This document shows, in pieces, positions 1-9,588 of a DNA stretch of 64,000 nucleotides. The stretch is from positions 13,682,501 through 13,746,500 of the forward strand of contig NC_021658.1 of assembly GCF_000418325.1 (NCBI RefSeq), in the 5' to 3' direction. Origin of the DNA: Sorangium cellulosum So0157-2. GTDB taxonomy: Bacteria; Myxococcota_A; Polyangia; Polyangiales; Polyangiaceae. The stretch's first letter is position 1. Each line of letters begins with the position of its first letter. The position numbers and the translations under genes are program-made. The notes below the pieces were generated by a model. The model was not told the DNA's origin and made no database searches. It saw only the letters and a list, made by a program, of their open reading frames with translations.

Positions 1-319
1 CGCAGCCGTACGCGGGATCTCCGATGACGCGGTGGTCGACCGCGTACTGGCAGTAGGTGAGGCCGTTGCAGGCGCGGGCCAGGTTGTACGTCTGGTTCCC
101 TGCCGGGGTGCCGCAGTTGGCCCCATAGGTCGCCTCGATGACCGTGATCGAGCCCCGCCTGGCCTCGTCGGCGGCCTCATTCTCCGGGTTGTCCGACACG
201 CCCGCGGTCTCCCCCTCGCGGCCGATGTCCGCGGTCTCCTGCGCGGCGCTGCCGCTCGTCGAGGAGATTGCCAGGAATCCGCCGAGGAGCGCCCTGCTGA
301 TACCGATGGATGCCGTCAC
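1..319 (-). CDS. Secreted SUEL/rhamnose-binding-lectin-like protein, 3' end outside window
   Basis: Minus-strand reading frame that starts at a GTG (319) with a GGAGG Shine-Dalgarno a few bases upstream and runs off the window, so only about 106 N-terminal residues are visible. It begins with a short hydrophobic signal-like segment (residues ~4-22) ending near AQE, then an acidic linker (~23-50), then a Cys-rich stretch with ITVIEATYGANCG, ARACNG, TYCQYAV and VIGDPAYGC. This spacing (YG...C...C.G...C...V.GDP...C) resembles galactose/rhamnose-binding SUEL lectin domains, which bind sugars outside the cell. The C-terminal part is missing from view, so further domains are possible. Family assignment is by motif only. 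Confidence 0.7.
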   Translation of the reverse strand, partial: MTASIGISRALLGGFLAISSTSGSAAQETADIGREGETAGVSDNPENEAADEARRGSITVIEATYGANCGTPAGNQTYNLARACNGLTYCQYAVDHRVIGDPAYGC

Positions 320-577
320 CTCGCCCTCCGACTCTCGCAGGTCACGGGCTCGGACCGCGGCGCGTCCTCCCGCCCCGAGCACCCGGCCCGCACGGGTTGT
401 TTAACGTCACCCCGGAGCACGTCGAGCCCCTTCCCGCGGCGTCCAGCGCGGCTTTCCGACGAAGAGAGGGCGTCCTGGCCTTCCACTGTTCCGTGTGCTC
501 GCCGCGGCGGCCGTGCGGCGTTCGAGGCCGCGCTGCGCGAGGAGAGCAGCGCGGAGCCCGCCAGTCCGCGTCACGCG

Positions 578-1348
578 TCACATCGGCCGGCCGCCGCTCG
601 CGCGGATGATCTCCCCCGTGACCGCCGTGTTCGCCGCCGAGCACAGGAAGACGATGGTGGGCGCGACCTCCTCGGGCCCCAGGAGCCGCCCCACGGGATA
701 CGCCTTCCCGCGCTGCGCCAGCACGTCCGGCGACGCCCGCGCGCTCACCCGGTCGGTCACGGTCAGGCCCGGCACCACCACGTTGGTCAAGATCCCGTGC
801 GGCCCGAGCTCGCGCGCCAGCACCGCGGTGAGCCCGTGGAGCGCCGACTTGGCGGCGGCGTACGGACCTGTGCCCACCACGCCGTCGAGCGCCACGCCCG
901 AGGAGACGTTGACGATGCGGCCCCAGCCGCGGGCGCGCATGGAAGGCACCGCGGCCTGGATGGCGGCGAAGGCGCCGCCGACGTTGTCGTGGAGGGTGCC
1001 CTGCCATTCGTCGAGCGGGATGTCCTCGAACCGCGGCGCCTCCCAGGGCAGGCGCTCGCTCCAGCGGACCGCGTTGTTGACGAGGACCTCGATCTGCCCG
1101 AAGCGCGCCACGGTGGCCGCGACCGCCGCCTTGACCGACTCGAGCGACCCGAGGTCGAGCTCCAGCGCGAGCGCCTCGCCGCCTCGCCGCTCGATCGCCT
1201 GGACGACCTCCGCGGCCTTCTCACGCTCGCTCCGGTAGGTGAGCGCCACGCGGGCCCCCTCGGCCGCGAGCTGCAACGCCACCTCCTTGCCGATCCCCTG
1301 CGAGCCGCCGGTCACCAGCGCGGCTCTGTTCTCCAGCCCCAGCTTCAT
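578..1348 (-). CDS. SDR family NAD(P)-dependent oxidoreductase
   Basis: Classical short-chain dehydrogenase of about 256 residues. The N-terminal Rossmann motif TGGSQGIGK (residues ~12-20), the NNA motif (LVNNAV), the catalytic Ser in VNVSSG and the YAAAK active site (YxxxK) are all present, followed by the usual PG motif (VVPGLTVTD) and the C-terminal TGEIIRASGG. It probably oxidises or reduces a small alcohol/ketone; the substrate cannot be deduced. I chose ATG 1348 (MKLGLENRAALVTGG) because the upstream extension would run into the operator DNA. It is transcribed divergently from the TetR gene at 1479, with two palindromes between them, so it is very probably that regulator's target. Confidence 0.93.
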   Translation of the reverse strand: MKLGLENRAALVTGGSQGIGKEVALQLAAEGARVALTYRSEREKAAEVVQAIERRGGEALALELDLGSLESVKAAVAATVARFGQIEVLVNNAVRWSERLPWEAPRFEDIPLDEWQGTLHDNVGGAFAAIQAAVPSMRARGWGRIVNVSSGVALDGVVGTGPYAAAKSALHGLTAVLARELGPHGILTNVVVPGLTVTDRVSARASPDVLAQRGKAYPVGRLLGPEEVAPTIVFLCSAANTAVTGEIIRASGGRPM

Positions 1349-1383
1349 GCGCCACCTCGCTTTCGACGAGAAGGTAACCGAAC

Positions 1384-1422
1384 TGGAAGAAACTTCCATG
1401 ATGAAATTGGAAGATTCTTCCA
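1384..1422. promoter_or_regulatory. Two identical-arm palindromes, likely TetR operators
   Basis: The SDR/TetR intergenic region holds TGGAAG-AAA-CTTCCA (1384-1398) and TGGAAG-ATT-CTTCCA (1408-1422). Both are perfect 6-bp inverted repeats with a 3-bp spacer, centred 24 bp apart. The region is AT-rich compared with its surroundings. Paired palindromes between a TetR gene and a divergent enzyme gene are the standard arrangement for a local repressor; binding itself is inferred. Confidence 0.8.
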
Positions 1423-1478
1423 GTTAGGCCTGCGGTGGGCCGCTGGTCAGCGGCGCGGGGCTGCGGTAGGGAGGGGCC

Positions 1479-2126
1479 ATGGCCGTGGCGCGACAGAGCG
1501 GCGTGGCGCGCCGGGAAGCGCTGCTCGACGCGGCGCTGCGCTGCTTCGAGCAGCGGGGCCTCTTGCGCACCGGCATCGAGGACGTCCGCAAGGAGGCGGG
1601 GGCGAGCCCGTCGAGCGTGTACCACCTCTTCGAGGACTTCCCGGCGCTCGTGGCGGCGCTGCTCGAGCGGACCTTCGAGCGGCTGCTGGGGGACGTCACC
1701 GCGCGCGTGCGCGCCGCCAGGACGGCGCGCTCGGCGGTGCGGGCGCTGGTCTCGGCGCACCTGACGTGGGTGCTCGACCACGAGGCCGAGGCGCGCTTCA
1801 TGTACCAGGCGCTCGCGCTGGAGCTCGACGGGCATCACCGCGCCGCGCTGCGGGAGACGAAGGCGCGGCTCAAGGCGGAGATGACGGCGCACCTCGCGGA
1901 GCTCGGCGTCCTCGCCGGGGCGCGCTCGTCCGAGGTGATGGTCGACGTCGTGCTGCTCGGCCCGGCGCACCAGGCCTGCCGCGCCTACTTCTCGGCGCCC
2001 GGCGCCGTGGACCCCGCGTGGATGAAGGCGACGCTGCCCGACCTCGCGTGCGCGGCGCTGGCCACGCTCGCGCCGAAGGAGCGTGGAAGTCCCCCGGCCA
2101 ACGGCGCACCTCGTCGCCGTCGGTGA
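1479..2126 (+). CDS. TetR/AcrR family transcriptional regulator
   Basis: 215-residue TetR-family repressor. The N-terminal helix-turn-helix is clear: REALLDAALRCFEQRG, then TGIEDVRKEAGASPSSVYHLFEDFPALVAALL (residues ~11-60), with the typical SVYHLF recognition helix. The C-terminal ligand-binding part is helical and has no recognisable specificity. Start ATG 1479 follows AGGGAGGGGCC. It is divergent from the SDR gene, and the two TGGAAGnnnCTTCCA palindromes lie in its own leader, which suggests autoregulation and control of the SDR. The last ~15 residues are a basic tail. Confidence 0.92.
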   Translation: MAVARQSGVARREALLDAALRCFEQRGLLRTGIEDVRKEAGASPSSVYHLFEDFPALVAALLERTFERLLGDVTARVRAARTARSAVRALVSAHLTWVLDHEAEARFMYQALALELDGHHRAALRETKARLKAEMTAHLAELGVLAGARSSEVMVDVVLLGPAHQACRAYFSAPGAVDPAWMKATLPDLACAALATLAPKERGSPPANGAPRRRR

Positions 2127-2217
2127 GCGGCGCGGCGGGCCGTGTGAGGCGGTCGCTCGAGCGATGATGGCAGGTCGCGTTCCGCGGGCTCATGGGCCCG
2201 CAGAGCGCGCTCGGAGC

Positions 2218-3183
2218 TCACGAGGGGCGAATCGGCTCCGCGAGCCAGCGGACAAGCGCCTCGCCCTCGAGGTCGAGCAAGGCGTCCTCGACCTCGCCGG
2301 GGCCGACTGCATGGGCTCGCTCGAGGATCATGCGCTCTTCTTCGGGCGTCGGTCGCCGGCCGATCCGCCGCGCGAAGAGGCGGCCGAGCAGCTCGAGGAT
2401 CGCCTGCTGTTTGCCGCGCAGCTCGCCACGCAGCTCTCCGCGTTGCTCTCCGCGCAGCTCTCCGCGTTGCTCGGCCTCGGTGATCATCTCGCCGATGATC
2501 GGCGTGCGCCGGAGCAGCCCCTCTTCCTTGTCCTCCACCATCTTGACCAGCTCCTTGTGCAGAGTATGCCCCCAGGGATCGACGGTCGCCATCACGAGGA
2601 GCGCCGTGTACAGCTCGGCCCGCTCCTCGGCCATCCCCGCCCTCGCGTGGATCTCGGCGACGACCTCCCGCAGCGCCGCCGCGGTCGCGTCGCGCGCGAG
2701 CGGCGCGAACACCAGCCAGAGCACGCTGCCGCGCGCCCGCAGCTCGGCGATGGTGCGCTGGTAGACGGCGTCGACGCGGAAGCGCGCGCCGCTGAACGGC
2801 CGCCCCGGCCAGGCGATGCGGCGCTCGCCCGATGCCGGCAAGCGCCGCCTGCGGCCCGATAGGACCACGGCGACGCTCTCGATCGGCGGCACCGGCTCGC
2901 CAGGGGCTTCGCGCCGGAGCGCGGCGAAGAGGAAGCCGAGGTACTCGAAGACGCGATCCGGGACGTCGTCGCGGAGCGCGAAGCAGAACTCGACGTGCAG
3001 CACGCGCGGCTGCTCGTCGACCCGCAGGCGCAGGGCCTTGTCGAGGCGGCGCTCGAGGGTCGTGACCTGGCTGTCGACCCAACCGAGGACCTCGACGGGA
3101 CGGCTCTCGGCGACGAACGGGCGCACCAGGTCCTCGGGGCGCCTCCGGGCGAGGTGGCGCAAGGCGATGTCGGCGTCTCCCAT
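2218..3183 (-). CDS. Rpn/PD-(D/E)XK-type nuclease-transposase relative with repeat tail
   Basis: About 321 residues from ATG 3183 (MGDADIALRHLARRRPEDLV). The reading frame continues open upstream to 3402, but that part reads as low-information Arg/Pro/Ala sequence, so the start is uncertain (3195 and 3207 are alternatives). The body has LDKALRLRVDEQPRVLHVEF followed by FEYLGFLFAALRRE, as in Rpn/DUF4351-like proteins that are abundant in myxobacteria and belong to the PD-(D/E)XK nuclease fold. Near the C-terminus, residues ~235-255 are an RGEL/RGEQ tandem repeat, a typical variable tract in this family. It converges on the TetR gene with a ~90-bp gap. Biological role unknown. Confidence 0.72.
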   Translation of the reverse strand: MGDADIALRHLARRRPEDLVRPFVAESRPVEVLGWVDSQVTTLERRLDKALRLRVDEQPRVLHVEFCFALRDDVPDRVFEYLGFLFAALRREAPGEPVPPIESVAVVLSGRRRRLPASGERRIAWPGRPFSGARFRVDAVYQRTIAELRARGSVLWLVFAPLARDATAAALREVVAEIHARAGMAEERAELYTALLVMATVDPWGHTLHKELVKMVEDKEEGLLRRTPIIGEMITEAEQRGELRGEQRGELRGELRGKQQAILELLGRLFARRIGRRPTPEEERMILERAHAVGPGEVEDALLDLEGEALVRWLAEPIRPS

Positions 3184-3428
3184 GCGCGGGCCCATGGCAG
3201 GGCGCATGCCACGGGCGCGGGGGGCGAAAACCTCGCGATGCGGGCGGCGGCGAGCGCCGCGGGCGGGTGGCGGCGCCATGGCGGCGGCGGCCTCGCGAAC
3301 CGCCGGCGGGCAGGTGGCACGGACCCCGGAGGCTGACGGCGATCTGGAGCGGCTGGCGAATGCTGAAGGAGGGTGTCGGGACCAGAGCGAGGTTGCGCCC
3401 ACGACCGCGCCAGGCGAGTTGCGGAAGG

Positions 3429-3719
3429 CTACGAGAGCCGGAGGACGCGGAAGACCACGATGGCGATCTGCATCAGAACCAGGAAGACGTTCCCGACGAG
3501 ACCGAAGGCGCGGGTGCCGCGGTGGAGCTCGCGCGACCCGAGGTAGCGTGGCGTGGATTTTACGAGGAAGACCACCAGAAGCCCGGTCGAAATCACGAGC
3601 AGGGCGACGACTGCAGCTGGGCTGGAGACCCAGAACGATCCGATGGCCAGGGCCAGGCCCGGATAGTACCAGAAGTCATGCTTCCCGATGCCGAGGAACT
3701 CCTTAATGTTCTCGTCCAC
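3429..3719 (-). CDS. Small two-span membrane protein
   Basis: 96-residue protein started at GTG 3719 (VDENIKEFLGIGKHDFWYYPG), chosen because GGGAGGA sits 3-4 bases upstream; the longer upstream frame is Arg-rich and has no ribosome binding site. Two hydrophobic segments are visible: ALAIGSFWVSSPAAVVALLVI with GLLVVFLV following closely (~residues 25-54), and VGNVFLVLMQIAIVVFRVL (~75-93). No enzymatic motif is present. It lies alone between the Rpn-type gene and the GH62 gene on the same strand. Function unknown. Confidence 0.65.
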   Translation of the reverse strand: MDENIKEFLGIGKHDFWYYPGLALAIGSFWVSSPAAVVALLVISTGLLVVFLVKSTPRYLGSRELHRGTRAFGLVGNVFLVLMQIAIVVFRVLRLS

Positions 3720-3971
3720 TCGTCCTCCCAGCTTCGGCCTGTGACTGGCCGATGGCGAGCTGGATCGGGCGCAGTGTACCTCGGCCGACCCTAACTCGTC
3801 ACCCGGCATAGGGGTGGGCCGGGCGGAGCGCGCCCCGCGCTCGGTCGAGACGCGTCGTCCGGATAGCGCTCCCCAGCGCGGTGGCGGCCGAGGCTCACGT
3901 CGAGCTCGGCGAGGGCGCCGAAGTCGTCGTCGCTGCCGAGCTGCCCCCCCTTGCCCTGCGCGCATCCGCGC

Positions 3972-5501
3972 TCACGGCACGGCCGTGAGCAACCCGAGGC
4001 TGTACTCGTTCAGGTCGTAGCTGCTCCCGGCCCGGGTGCGGCCCTGGAAGAGGTATCGCATGTTGCACGTGTCGATCGTCATCGTCTCGTCGGGGTTGTC
4101 GCGGAGCATCTCGCCGTGGCTGATCCCGTCGTTCGACCATCCGGCGCCGGTGACGTTGCTCTTCCCCGCGAAGGGGTTGGCCTGCGTGGCCGCGAGCGGC
4201 GTCCACGCCCCGTCGAGCCTGTCCGCCGTCCAGGAGCGGAAATACCGGCCATCGCCGATGGCCTCGTGGATCAGGAGGTACTTGTTGCTGCCCTTGATCT
4301 TGTAGACGTTGGCGGCCTCGAACAAGGCGAACCTGGAGTCGCTCAGGGCGATGACCGGCGTGCCGAAGCCGTTCGGGAAGTTCGACTTGCTGGTCTGGCT
4401 TCGATAGAGATGCCCGTTGTCATCCGAGAAGAACAAGTAGCAATTCGCGTCGTCGCAGATCACCCAGAAATCGATCCATGTGCCCGAGCCCTTGTTCTCG
4501 GTGACGATGGCGGGCTCCCTCGCGATGAACGTCTTCGGCGCCGACCAGGACCTGACGTCGCTCGGGTTCGTGCTTGTCGAGTAGGCAGGCGGCTGTGTCT
4601 GGTAGACGAGGTACCACAGCTTCTGCGGCGAGAAATAGAAGAGCTGCGGGGCGCACTTGTAGCCGGTCAGGTTGCGGTTGGTGCTCAGGAGCGTCTTCGG
4701 CGCCGACCCGGCTTGGTCCCAGTCGGTGAAGTTCAGATACGTCATGTTGTAGCCGCCGGCGTAGTGCGTCGCGTACACGTGCCACTTGCCGTCATGGAAG
4801 AGAACGGTCGGGTCCTTGATCGACACGGAGCCGCTCGGCGGCGTGATCAGCGGGGGCGACGCCGTCCATTCGAAGCTCGTGGGCACGCCGCAGCCAGAGC
4901 CCGTGCTGCCCCCCGCGCCGCCGCCGCCCCCTGCGCCGCCGCCGGTGCTCGTGGAGCCGCCCGACCCACCGCCGCCGCCCGCGCCCCCGGCCCCGCCCGA
5001 TCCGGCGCCGCTGCTCGCCGAGGAGCTCGCGGACGAGCTCGAGCTGCTGCTCGAGGAGGCGCTCGCGCTGGCGCCCGAGCCTCCGCTGCCGCTCACCGAC
5101 GCGATCGCGGGCTTGCCGGTGCCGTTGGCGCAGAACCCCCACGTCACCGAGGCGCCCGGACCCAGCGTCCCGTTGTAGTTCTCGTTGGCCGCCTGGATCT
5201 GCCCGCCCGACGCGGTGACGCGCGCGTTCCACGCGTTGCCCAGCGTCGAGCCGTTGAGCCCGACGGCGACCCCCCAGGAGGTGACCGCGCCGGCGCTCGT
5301 GTTCTTCACCGTGACGTTCGCGCAGTACCCGGTTCCCCACTGCGATTGCAGCGCGAGGTCCGCCTCCATGGTGCCGTCCGGGCTCTTCAACCCGGAGTCC
5401 ACGGATTCGCTGTCTTCGTGGTCGGAGAGCTCGGAGACGCAGGCGAGCGAGCAGCACGCGACAGAGGCGGAGATGCAGCTAAGCAAATAGGTGATGCGCA
5501 T
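3972..5501 (-). CDS. CBM2-linked GH62 alpha-L-arabinofuranosidase, secreted
   Basis: 509 residues from ATG 5501. Order: N-terminal signal/lipoprotein-like segment (MRITYLLSCISASVACCSLAC), family 2 carbohydrate-binding module (~45-130, QSQWGTGYCANVTVKNTS ... SVTWGFCANG), a long Ser/Gly/Ala linker (~138-205), then a GH62 catalytic domain (~215-509). GH62 hallmarks are IKDPTVLFHDGKWHVYAT, with the catalytic Asp in KDP, and FEAANVYK, with the acid Glu. Such enzymes remove arabinose side chains from arabinoxylan; CBM2 targets cellulose or xylan. A LacI-type palindrome lies ~210 bp upstream (5709-5722). GH62 is known mostly from fungi and actinomycetes, so a myxobacterial copy fits a plant-biomass lifestyle. 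Confidence 0.9.
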   Translation of the reverse strand: MRITYLLSCISASVACCSLACVSELSDHEDSESVDSGLKSPDGTMEADLALQSQWGTGYCANVTVKNTSAGAVTSWGVAVGLNGSTLGNAWNARVTASGGQIQAANENYNGTLGPGASVTWGFCANGTGKPAIASVSGSGGSGASASASSSSSSSSSASSSASSGAGSGGAGGAGGGGGSGGSTSTGGGAGGGGGAGGSTGSGCGVPTSFEWTASPPLITPPSGSVSIKDPTVLFHDGKWHVYATHYAGGYNMTYLNFTDWDQAGSAPKTLLSTNRNLTGYKCAPQLFYFSPQKLWYLVYQTQPPAYSTSTNPSDVRSWSAPKTFIAREPAIVTENKGSGTWIDFWVICDDANCYLFFSDDNGHLYRSQTSKSNFPNGFGTPVIALSDSRFALFEAANVYKIKGSNKYLLIHEAIGDGRYFRSWTADRLDGAWTPLAATQANPFAGKSNVTGAGWSNDGISHGEMLRDNPDETMTIDTCNMRYLFQGRTRAGSSYDLNEYSLGLLTAVP

Positions 5502-5938
5502 AAGGGTTCTCCAGGGCCGGAGCGGCCGAACTGCAAGGTTTCGCCGTCGAGCAGCCGCCACACGATGCCTGTGTCGATGACCACAAGCGGCACGGATCCG
5601 AGGCGATGCTGAAGATGTGCGAGCGCGTCTCCGGGCTCGTGGCCGTGACCGCTGTCACACCGCAGCCAGCCTGCGGGAACAAAGAAAAAGAATGCTACCG
5701 CGCCCCAATGTGAGCGTTCACATGATCGATGTCAACGCCAATTCACCGACCCGCGGCCATCCTTCTGAATACGGATGAAAGACTCGAGCATTGATGGATT
5801 CCATCCGCCCGCGCGCTGCATCCCTGGCCCGACGAGCGCGTCGACCTCCGGACCCGAGGTGGGAGCCCCGAAGGTGAACACGCACATCGAGCTCCAGGTC
5901 CGCTCTTTGCGGCCGCGCCGTCGACGGCGCCGCGCGGC
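5502..5938. other. Intergenic region between GH62 gene and receiver-like gene
   Basis: 437 bp with no convincing gene. It contains the leader of the GH62 gene, a relatively AT-rich patch near 5690-5770 (GAACAAAGAAAAAGAATGCTACC) and the palindrome at 5709-5722. The rest up to 5938 is GC-rich spacer downstream of the gene at 5939. Apparent open frames here have no codon bias or homology signal. Confidence 0.6.
5709..5722. promoter_or_regulatory. LacI/CcpA-type palindrome upstream of GH62
   Basis: TGTGAGCGTTCACA fits the LacI-family consensus TGWNANCGNTNWCA at every defined position and is extended by A/T on each side, giving 6-bp arms. It sits ~208 bp upstream of the GH62 start codon in the AT-rich part of the leader. 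LacI-family sugar repressors use this kind of site. No LacI gene lies in the window, so the factor would act in trans. Confidence 0.55.
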
Positions 5939-6517
5939 TCAGCCCAGGCGCTGCTGCAGGCGGTGCAGGTGGTGCTCCTCGCCGTTCAACGTCAGCACCG
6001 CCATGAACCCATTGCGCACGAGCTCCTCCTCGAGCCTGAACTCGTGCGTCCCCGGGGTAACCGAGGTGTCGACGATGCGCGCGATCTCCGGCTCCAGGGC
6101 GGCGCCGGGGTAGCTGTAGATCTCGAGGCGCAGCGCGCAGGCGCGCTCGATGGTCGCGCGCGCGACGAAGGCGCCCGCGCCCTCCGTCACCGAGAAGGCG
6201 CGCCCGAGCTCCCCCTCGACGGCAGATCGCCTGAGCGCCCAGGCGATCTGCTGGCCGGCGATCGGGGCGTACACGTCCAGCACCATCACGTCCTTGTTCT
6301 GCTCCTTGAAGCGCGCGTGGAAGCGCGCCCGGGTGGCGGCGTCCACGCCGCCGCCGATGGTGATGAGGTCGAAGTCGCCGGCGTGGAACTCCGCGTCCGC
6401 CGACTCGCTCGACGTGCCGACCGCCGAGTGCCCCTGCTGGTTCAGCGCCGCCACGCTCCGCTCGAGGATATCGGCCCTCTTGCCGATGACCAGGATCCTC
6501 TTCGCTCTCGATGCCAT
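5939..6517 (-). CDS. Hypothetical protein with response-regulator-like N-terminus
   Basis: 192 residues, ATG 6517 preceded by GGAGGAGAGAGC. The first ~75 residues (KRILVIGKRADILERSVAALNQQGHSAVG ... DFDLITIGGGVD) look like a Rossmann/receiver-type fold in which the acceptor Asp position is not obvious. The C-terminal half (residues ~110-192) reads as a beta-rich domain (ALRLEIYSYPGAALEPEIARIVDTSVTPGTHEF) ending in HHLHRLQQRLG. I do not recognise a named family. It stands alone on the minus strand with no operon partner. Confidence 0.7.
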   Translation of the reverse strand: MASRAKRILVIGKRADILERSVAALNQQGHSAVGTSSESADAEFHAGDFDLITIGGGVDAATRARFHARFKEQNKDVMVLDVYAPIAGQQIAWALRRSAVEGELGRAFSVTEGAGAFVARATIERACALRLEIYSYPGAALEPEIARIVDTSVTPGTHEFRLEEELVRNGFMAVLTLNGEEHHLHRLQQRLG

Positions 6518-6800
6518 GCTCTCTCCTCCCTCGGGAGCTGCCGACGCGCGTTATCGGAACGCCCGTCACGAGAATGCCGCTCCCTCTCCTGATTCGTGGT
6601 TCATCGCCCTCGCCTCGTCGGCGGGGGCGCCCGGAGAGCAACATGCAGCAGCGCCTCTCGAACATCGGAATTCACGCCAATGTATTGGAAGAATTCTGCT
6701 CGTTTGTTGTTCGCGCGCGCCGTGCGCTTGCTGCGCGTCCGACCGCGACCCTGCTTGCTCCAGCGTGTCTGGATCCGCCGCTGCCAGGGGACGGCGGCCG

Positions 6801-6977
6801 TCAGGACGCCGCGAGCGCCCGCAGCACGGGGACGCCGCGGTGGAGCCGGTCCGGATGGAAGCTCAAGGCCACGCGCAACGTCGGGTCGGCGCTCTCCCCA
6901 GCGCTGAGCGCAGCGACATGGGCGAGCGCCCGCGCTTGCGCCGACCCGACCGGCGGAGTCCAGCCCTGTCTCGTCAT
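6801..6977 (-). pseudogene. Truncated DUF3626-like N-terminal remnant
   Basis: 58-residue frame starting at ATG 6977, which overlaps the stop of the upstream DUF4291 relic (ATGA). The segment ARALAHVAALSAGESADP ... LRVALSFHPDRLHRGVPVL resembles the beginning of DUF3626 proteins (a helix, then FHPDRL). The family normally continues directly into a conserved RSQFETGTSNGG block and is several hundred residues long, but here a TGA follows at once. No continuation was seen in other frames downstream. Family call is from motif memory only. Confidence 0.5.
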
Positions 6978-7136
6978 GGGTCGATGAGCAGCCGCTCGGC
7001 GATCGTCCCGTCGACGGCGTAGCGCCTCTCGCGAGGCAGCAGCTTCGCCGCGCTGTCCGCGCGGCCGGCCTGAGGCCTGGTACACGACGATGGTCTCCGC
7101 GTCGTAGTCCGCTCGGATCTCGTGAAGCTTCGGCAT
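6974..7136 (-). pseudogene. DUF4291 gene with internal deletion and frameshift
   Basis: The first 20 codons from ATG 7136 (MPKLHEIRADYDAETIVVYQ) match the conserved N-terminus of DUF4291 proteins. Immediately after, in another frame, comes AAKLLPRERRYAVDGTIAERL and the stop at 6974-6976, which resembles the family C-terminus. About 150-170 codons of the middle are absent, so the relic retains only both ends. The stop overlaps the start of the DUF3626-like remnant, which preserves the former operon junction. Confidence 0.7.
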
Positions 7137-7267
7137 GCGGTCCACTCTCGCGATCGCCGTGACCGGAGGGCAGACTACCCTTGCGCGGTCGCGAATCGCC
7201 ATGTGGCCTCGACCGCCGCGCGAGGGGGCGCCTGCGCGAGGCCGGGCCCATGCCGCGCGCCGCGCGG

Positions 7268-8218
7268 TCAGCCGCGCCGGGCCGCCGCGCCGTCGACCAC
7301 CGCCGGCACGGACGCCCGCATCGCCTCGATGAAGCGCCGCAGCCGGGCCGGATAGAAGCGCGCCTGGGGATAGACCAGGTAGACGGGCAGCGGATCCGCC
7401 TGCCACGCCGGCGCGAGGTGCAAAAGCCGCCGCGCCGCCAGGTCGTCGGCGACCAGCCAGGACGAGCTCACGCAGACGCCGAGGCCCATCAGCGCGGCGC
7501 TGCGCAGGGCGTACAGGCTGTCGGTGCTCATGCGCGGGCGGATCGCGAGCTCGATCCGCTCGCCGCCCGACGCGTGGGTCAGCGCGATCGTGCCGCGATA
7601 ATAGGTGCGCAGCGAGAGCCAAGGCAGGTCGGCCAGCGCCGATGGATGGTCCGGCGGCGCGGCCCGGCCCAGCACCGAGGGCGCGGCGGCCACGATGCGC
7701 GGCACCTCGGCCAGGCGGATCGCCACCACCGCCGGATCGGCCACCGCGCCGACCAGGATCGCGCAGTCGATGCCGTCGGCGATGAAGTTCGGCGGCCCGT
7801 CGCGCAGCAGCCACTCGACCGAGACGCGCGGGTAGCGGCGCAGGTAGTCGGCCAGCGGCTTGACCAGCTGGTGCTGGCCGAACGCGTGCGGCACGACCAC
7901 GCGCAGCGTCCCGTCGGGCTGGTCGCGGTCGCCCCGCAGGTCCGACTCGAGCGCCTCCAGGCTCGCCAGCAGCGCCTTGGCCCGCTCGAAGCAGCGCTCG
8001 CCGTCCTCGGTCAGCTTCATCGTGTGCGTGGAGCGCTGCAGCAGCGGCAGGCCCAGCGACCGCTCCAGCGCCTGCAGGCGGCGGCTCACGGTGGGCTGCG
8101 TCGTCCCCAGCTGGGCGGCCGCGGCCGACAGGCTCCCTGCCTCGACGATCCTGACGAACGTCTGCAGCAAGGCGACGCGGTCCATCGACGAGGGGGAGGG
8201 CGGCGCCGGCCTGGTCAT
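7268..8218 (-). CDS. LysR family transcriptional regulator
   Basis: About 316 residues from ATG 8218; ATG 8185 (MDRVALLQTFVRIVEAGS) is an equally good start, and neither has a strong ribosome binding site. The winged HTH is textbook: GSLSAAAAQLGTTQPTVSRRLQALERSLGLPLLQRS (residues ~27-62). The C-terminal effector domain runs from DGTLRVVVPHAFGQHQL onward and resembles the CrgA/DmlR group of short LysR regulators. It is divergent from the MFS transporter gene at 8293 and shares its promoter region, so the transporter is the likely target; the inducer is unknown. Confidence 0.92.
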   Translation of the reverse strand: MTRPAPPSPSSMDRVALLQTFVRIVEAGSLSAAAAQLGTTQPTVSRRLQALERSLGLPLLQRSTHTMKLTEDGERCFERAKALLASLEALESDLRGDRDQPDGTLRVVVPHAFGQHQLVKPLADYLRRYPRVSVEWLLRDGPPNFIADGIDCAILVGAVADPAVVAIRLAEVPRIVAAAPSVLGRAAPPDHPSALADLPWLSLRTYYRGTIALTHASGGERIELAIRPRMSTDSLYALRSAALMGLGVCVSSSWLVADDLAARRLLHLAPAWQADPLPVYLVYPQARFYPARLRRFIEAMRASVPAVVDGAAARRG

Positions 8219-8225
8219 GCGTCGA

Positions 8226-8244
8226 GCGTATGACCATCGTACGC
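8226..8244. promoter_or_regulatory. Imperfect palindrome between LysR and MFS genes
   Basis: GCGTATGACCATCGTACGC forms a 19-bp dyad with 5-bp perfect outer arms (GCGTA/TACGC) and further inner matches (GA/TC). It lies in the short space between the divergent LysR and MFS genes. LysR proteins bind such dyads next to their own gene; binding is inferred. Confidence 0.45.
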
Positions 8245-8292
8245 ACCGCGCCACTACAGCGCCGGAGCGGCGCTCCACATAGTGAGCACACC

Positions 8293-9540
<1,248 letters not shown>

Positions 9541-9588
9541 CCGCTCGCGAAGGTCAGCTCCCGATACCCGGCCTGCGCGTGGAGCAGC

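Noticed and set aside
32..2167. Long plus-strand frame of 711 codons at the window start
   Set aside because: It overlays the lectin, SDR and TetR genes with Arg/Ala/Pro-rich shadow sequence typical of high-GC antisense frames and has no domain.
5709..5722. CRP binding site
   Set aside because: The half-sites TGTGA/TCACA are 4 bp apart rather than 6, so a LacI-type operator fits better.
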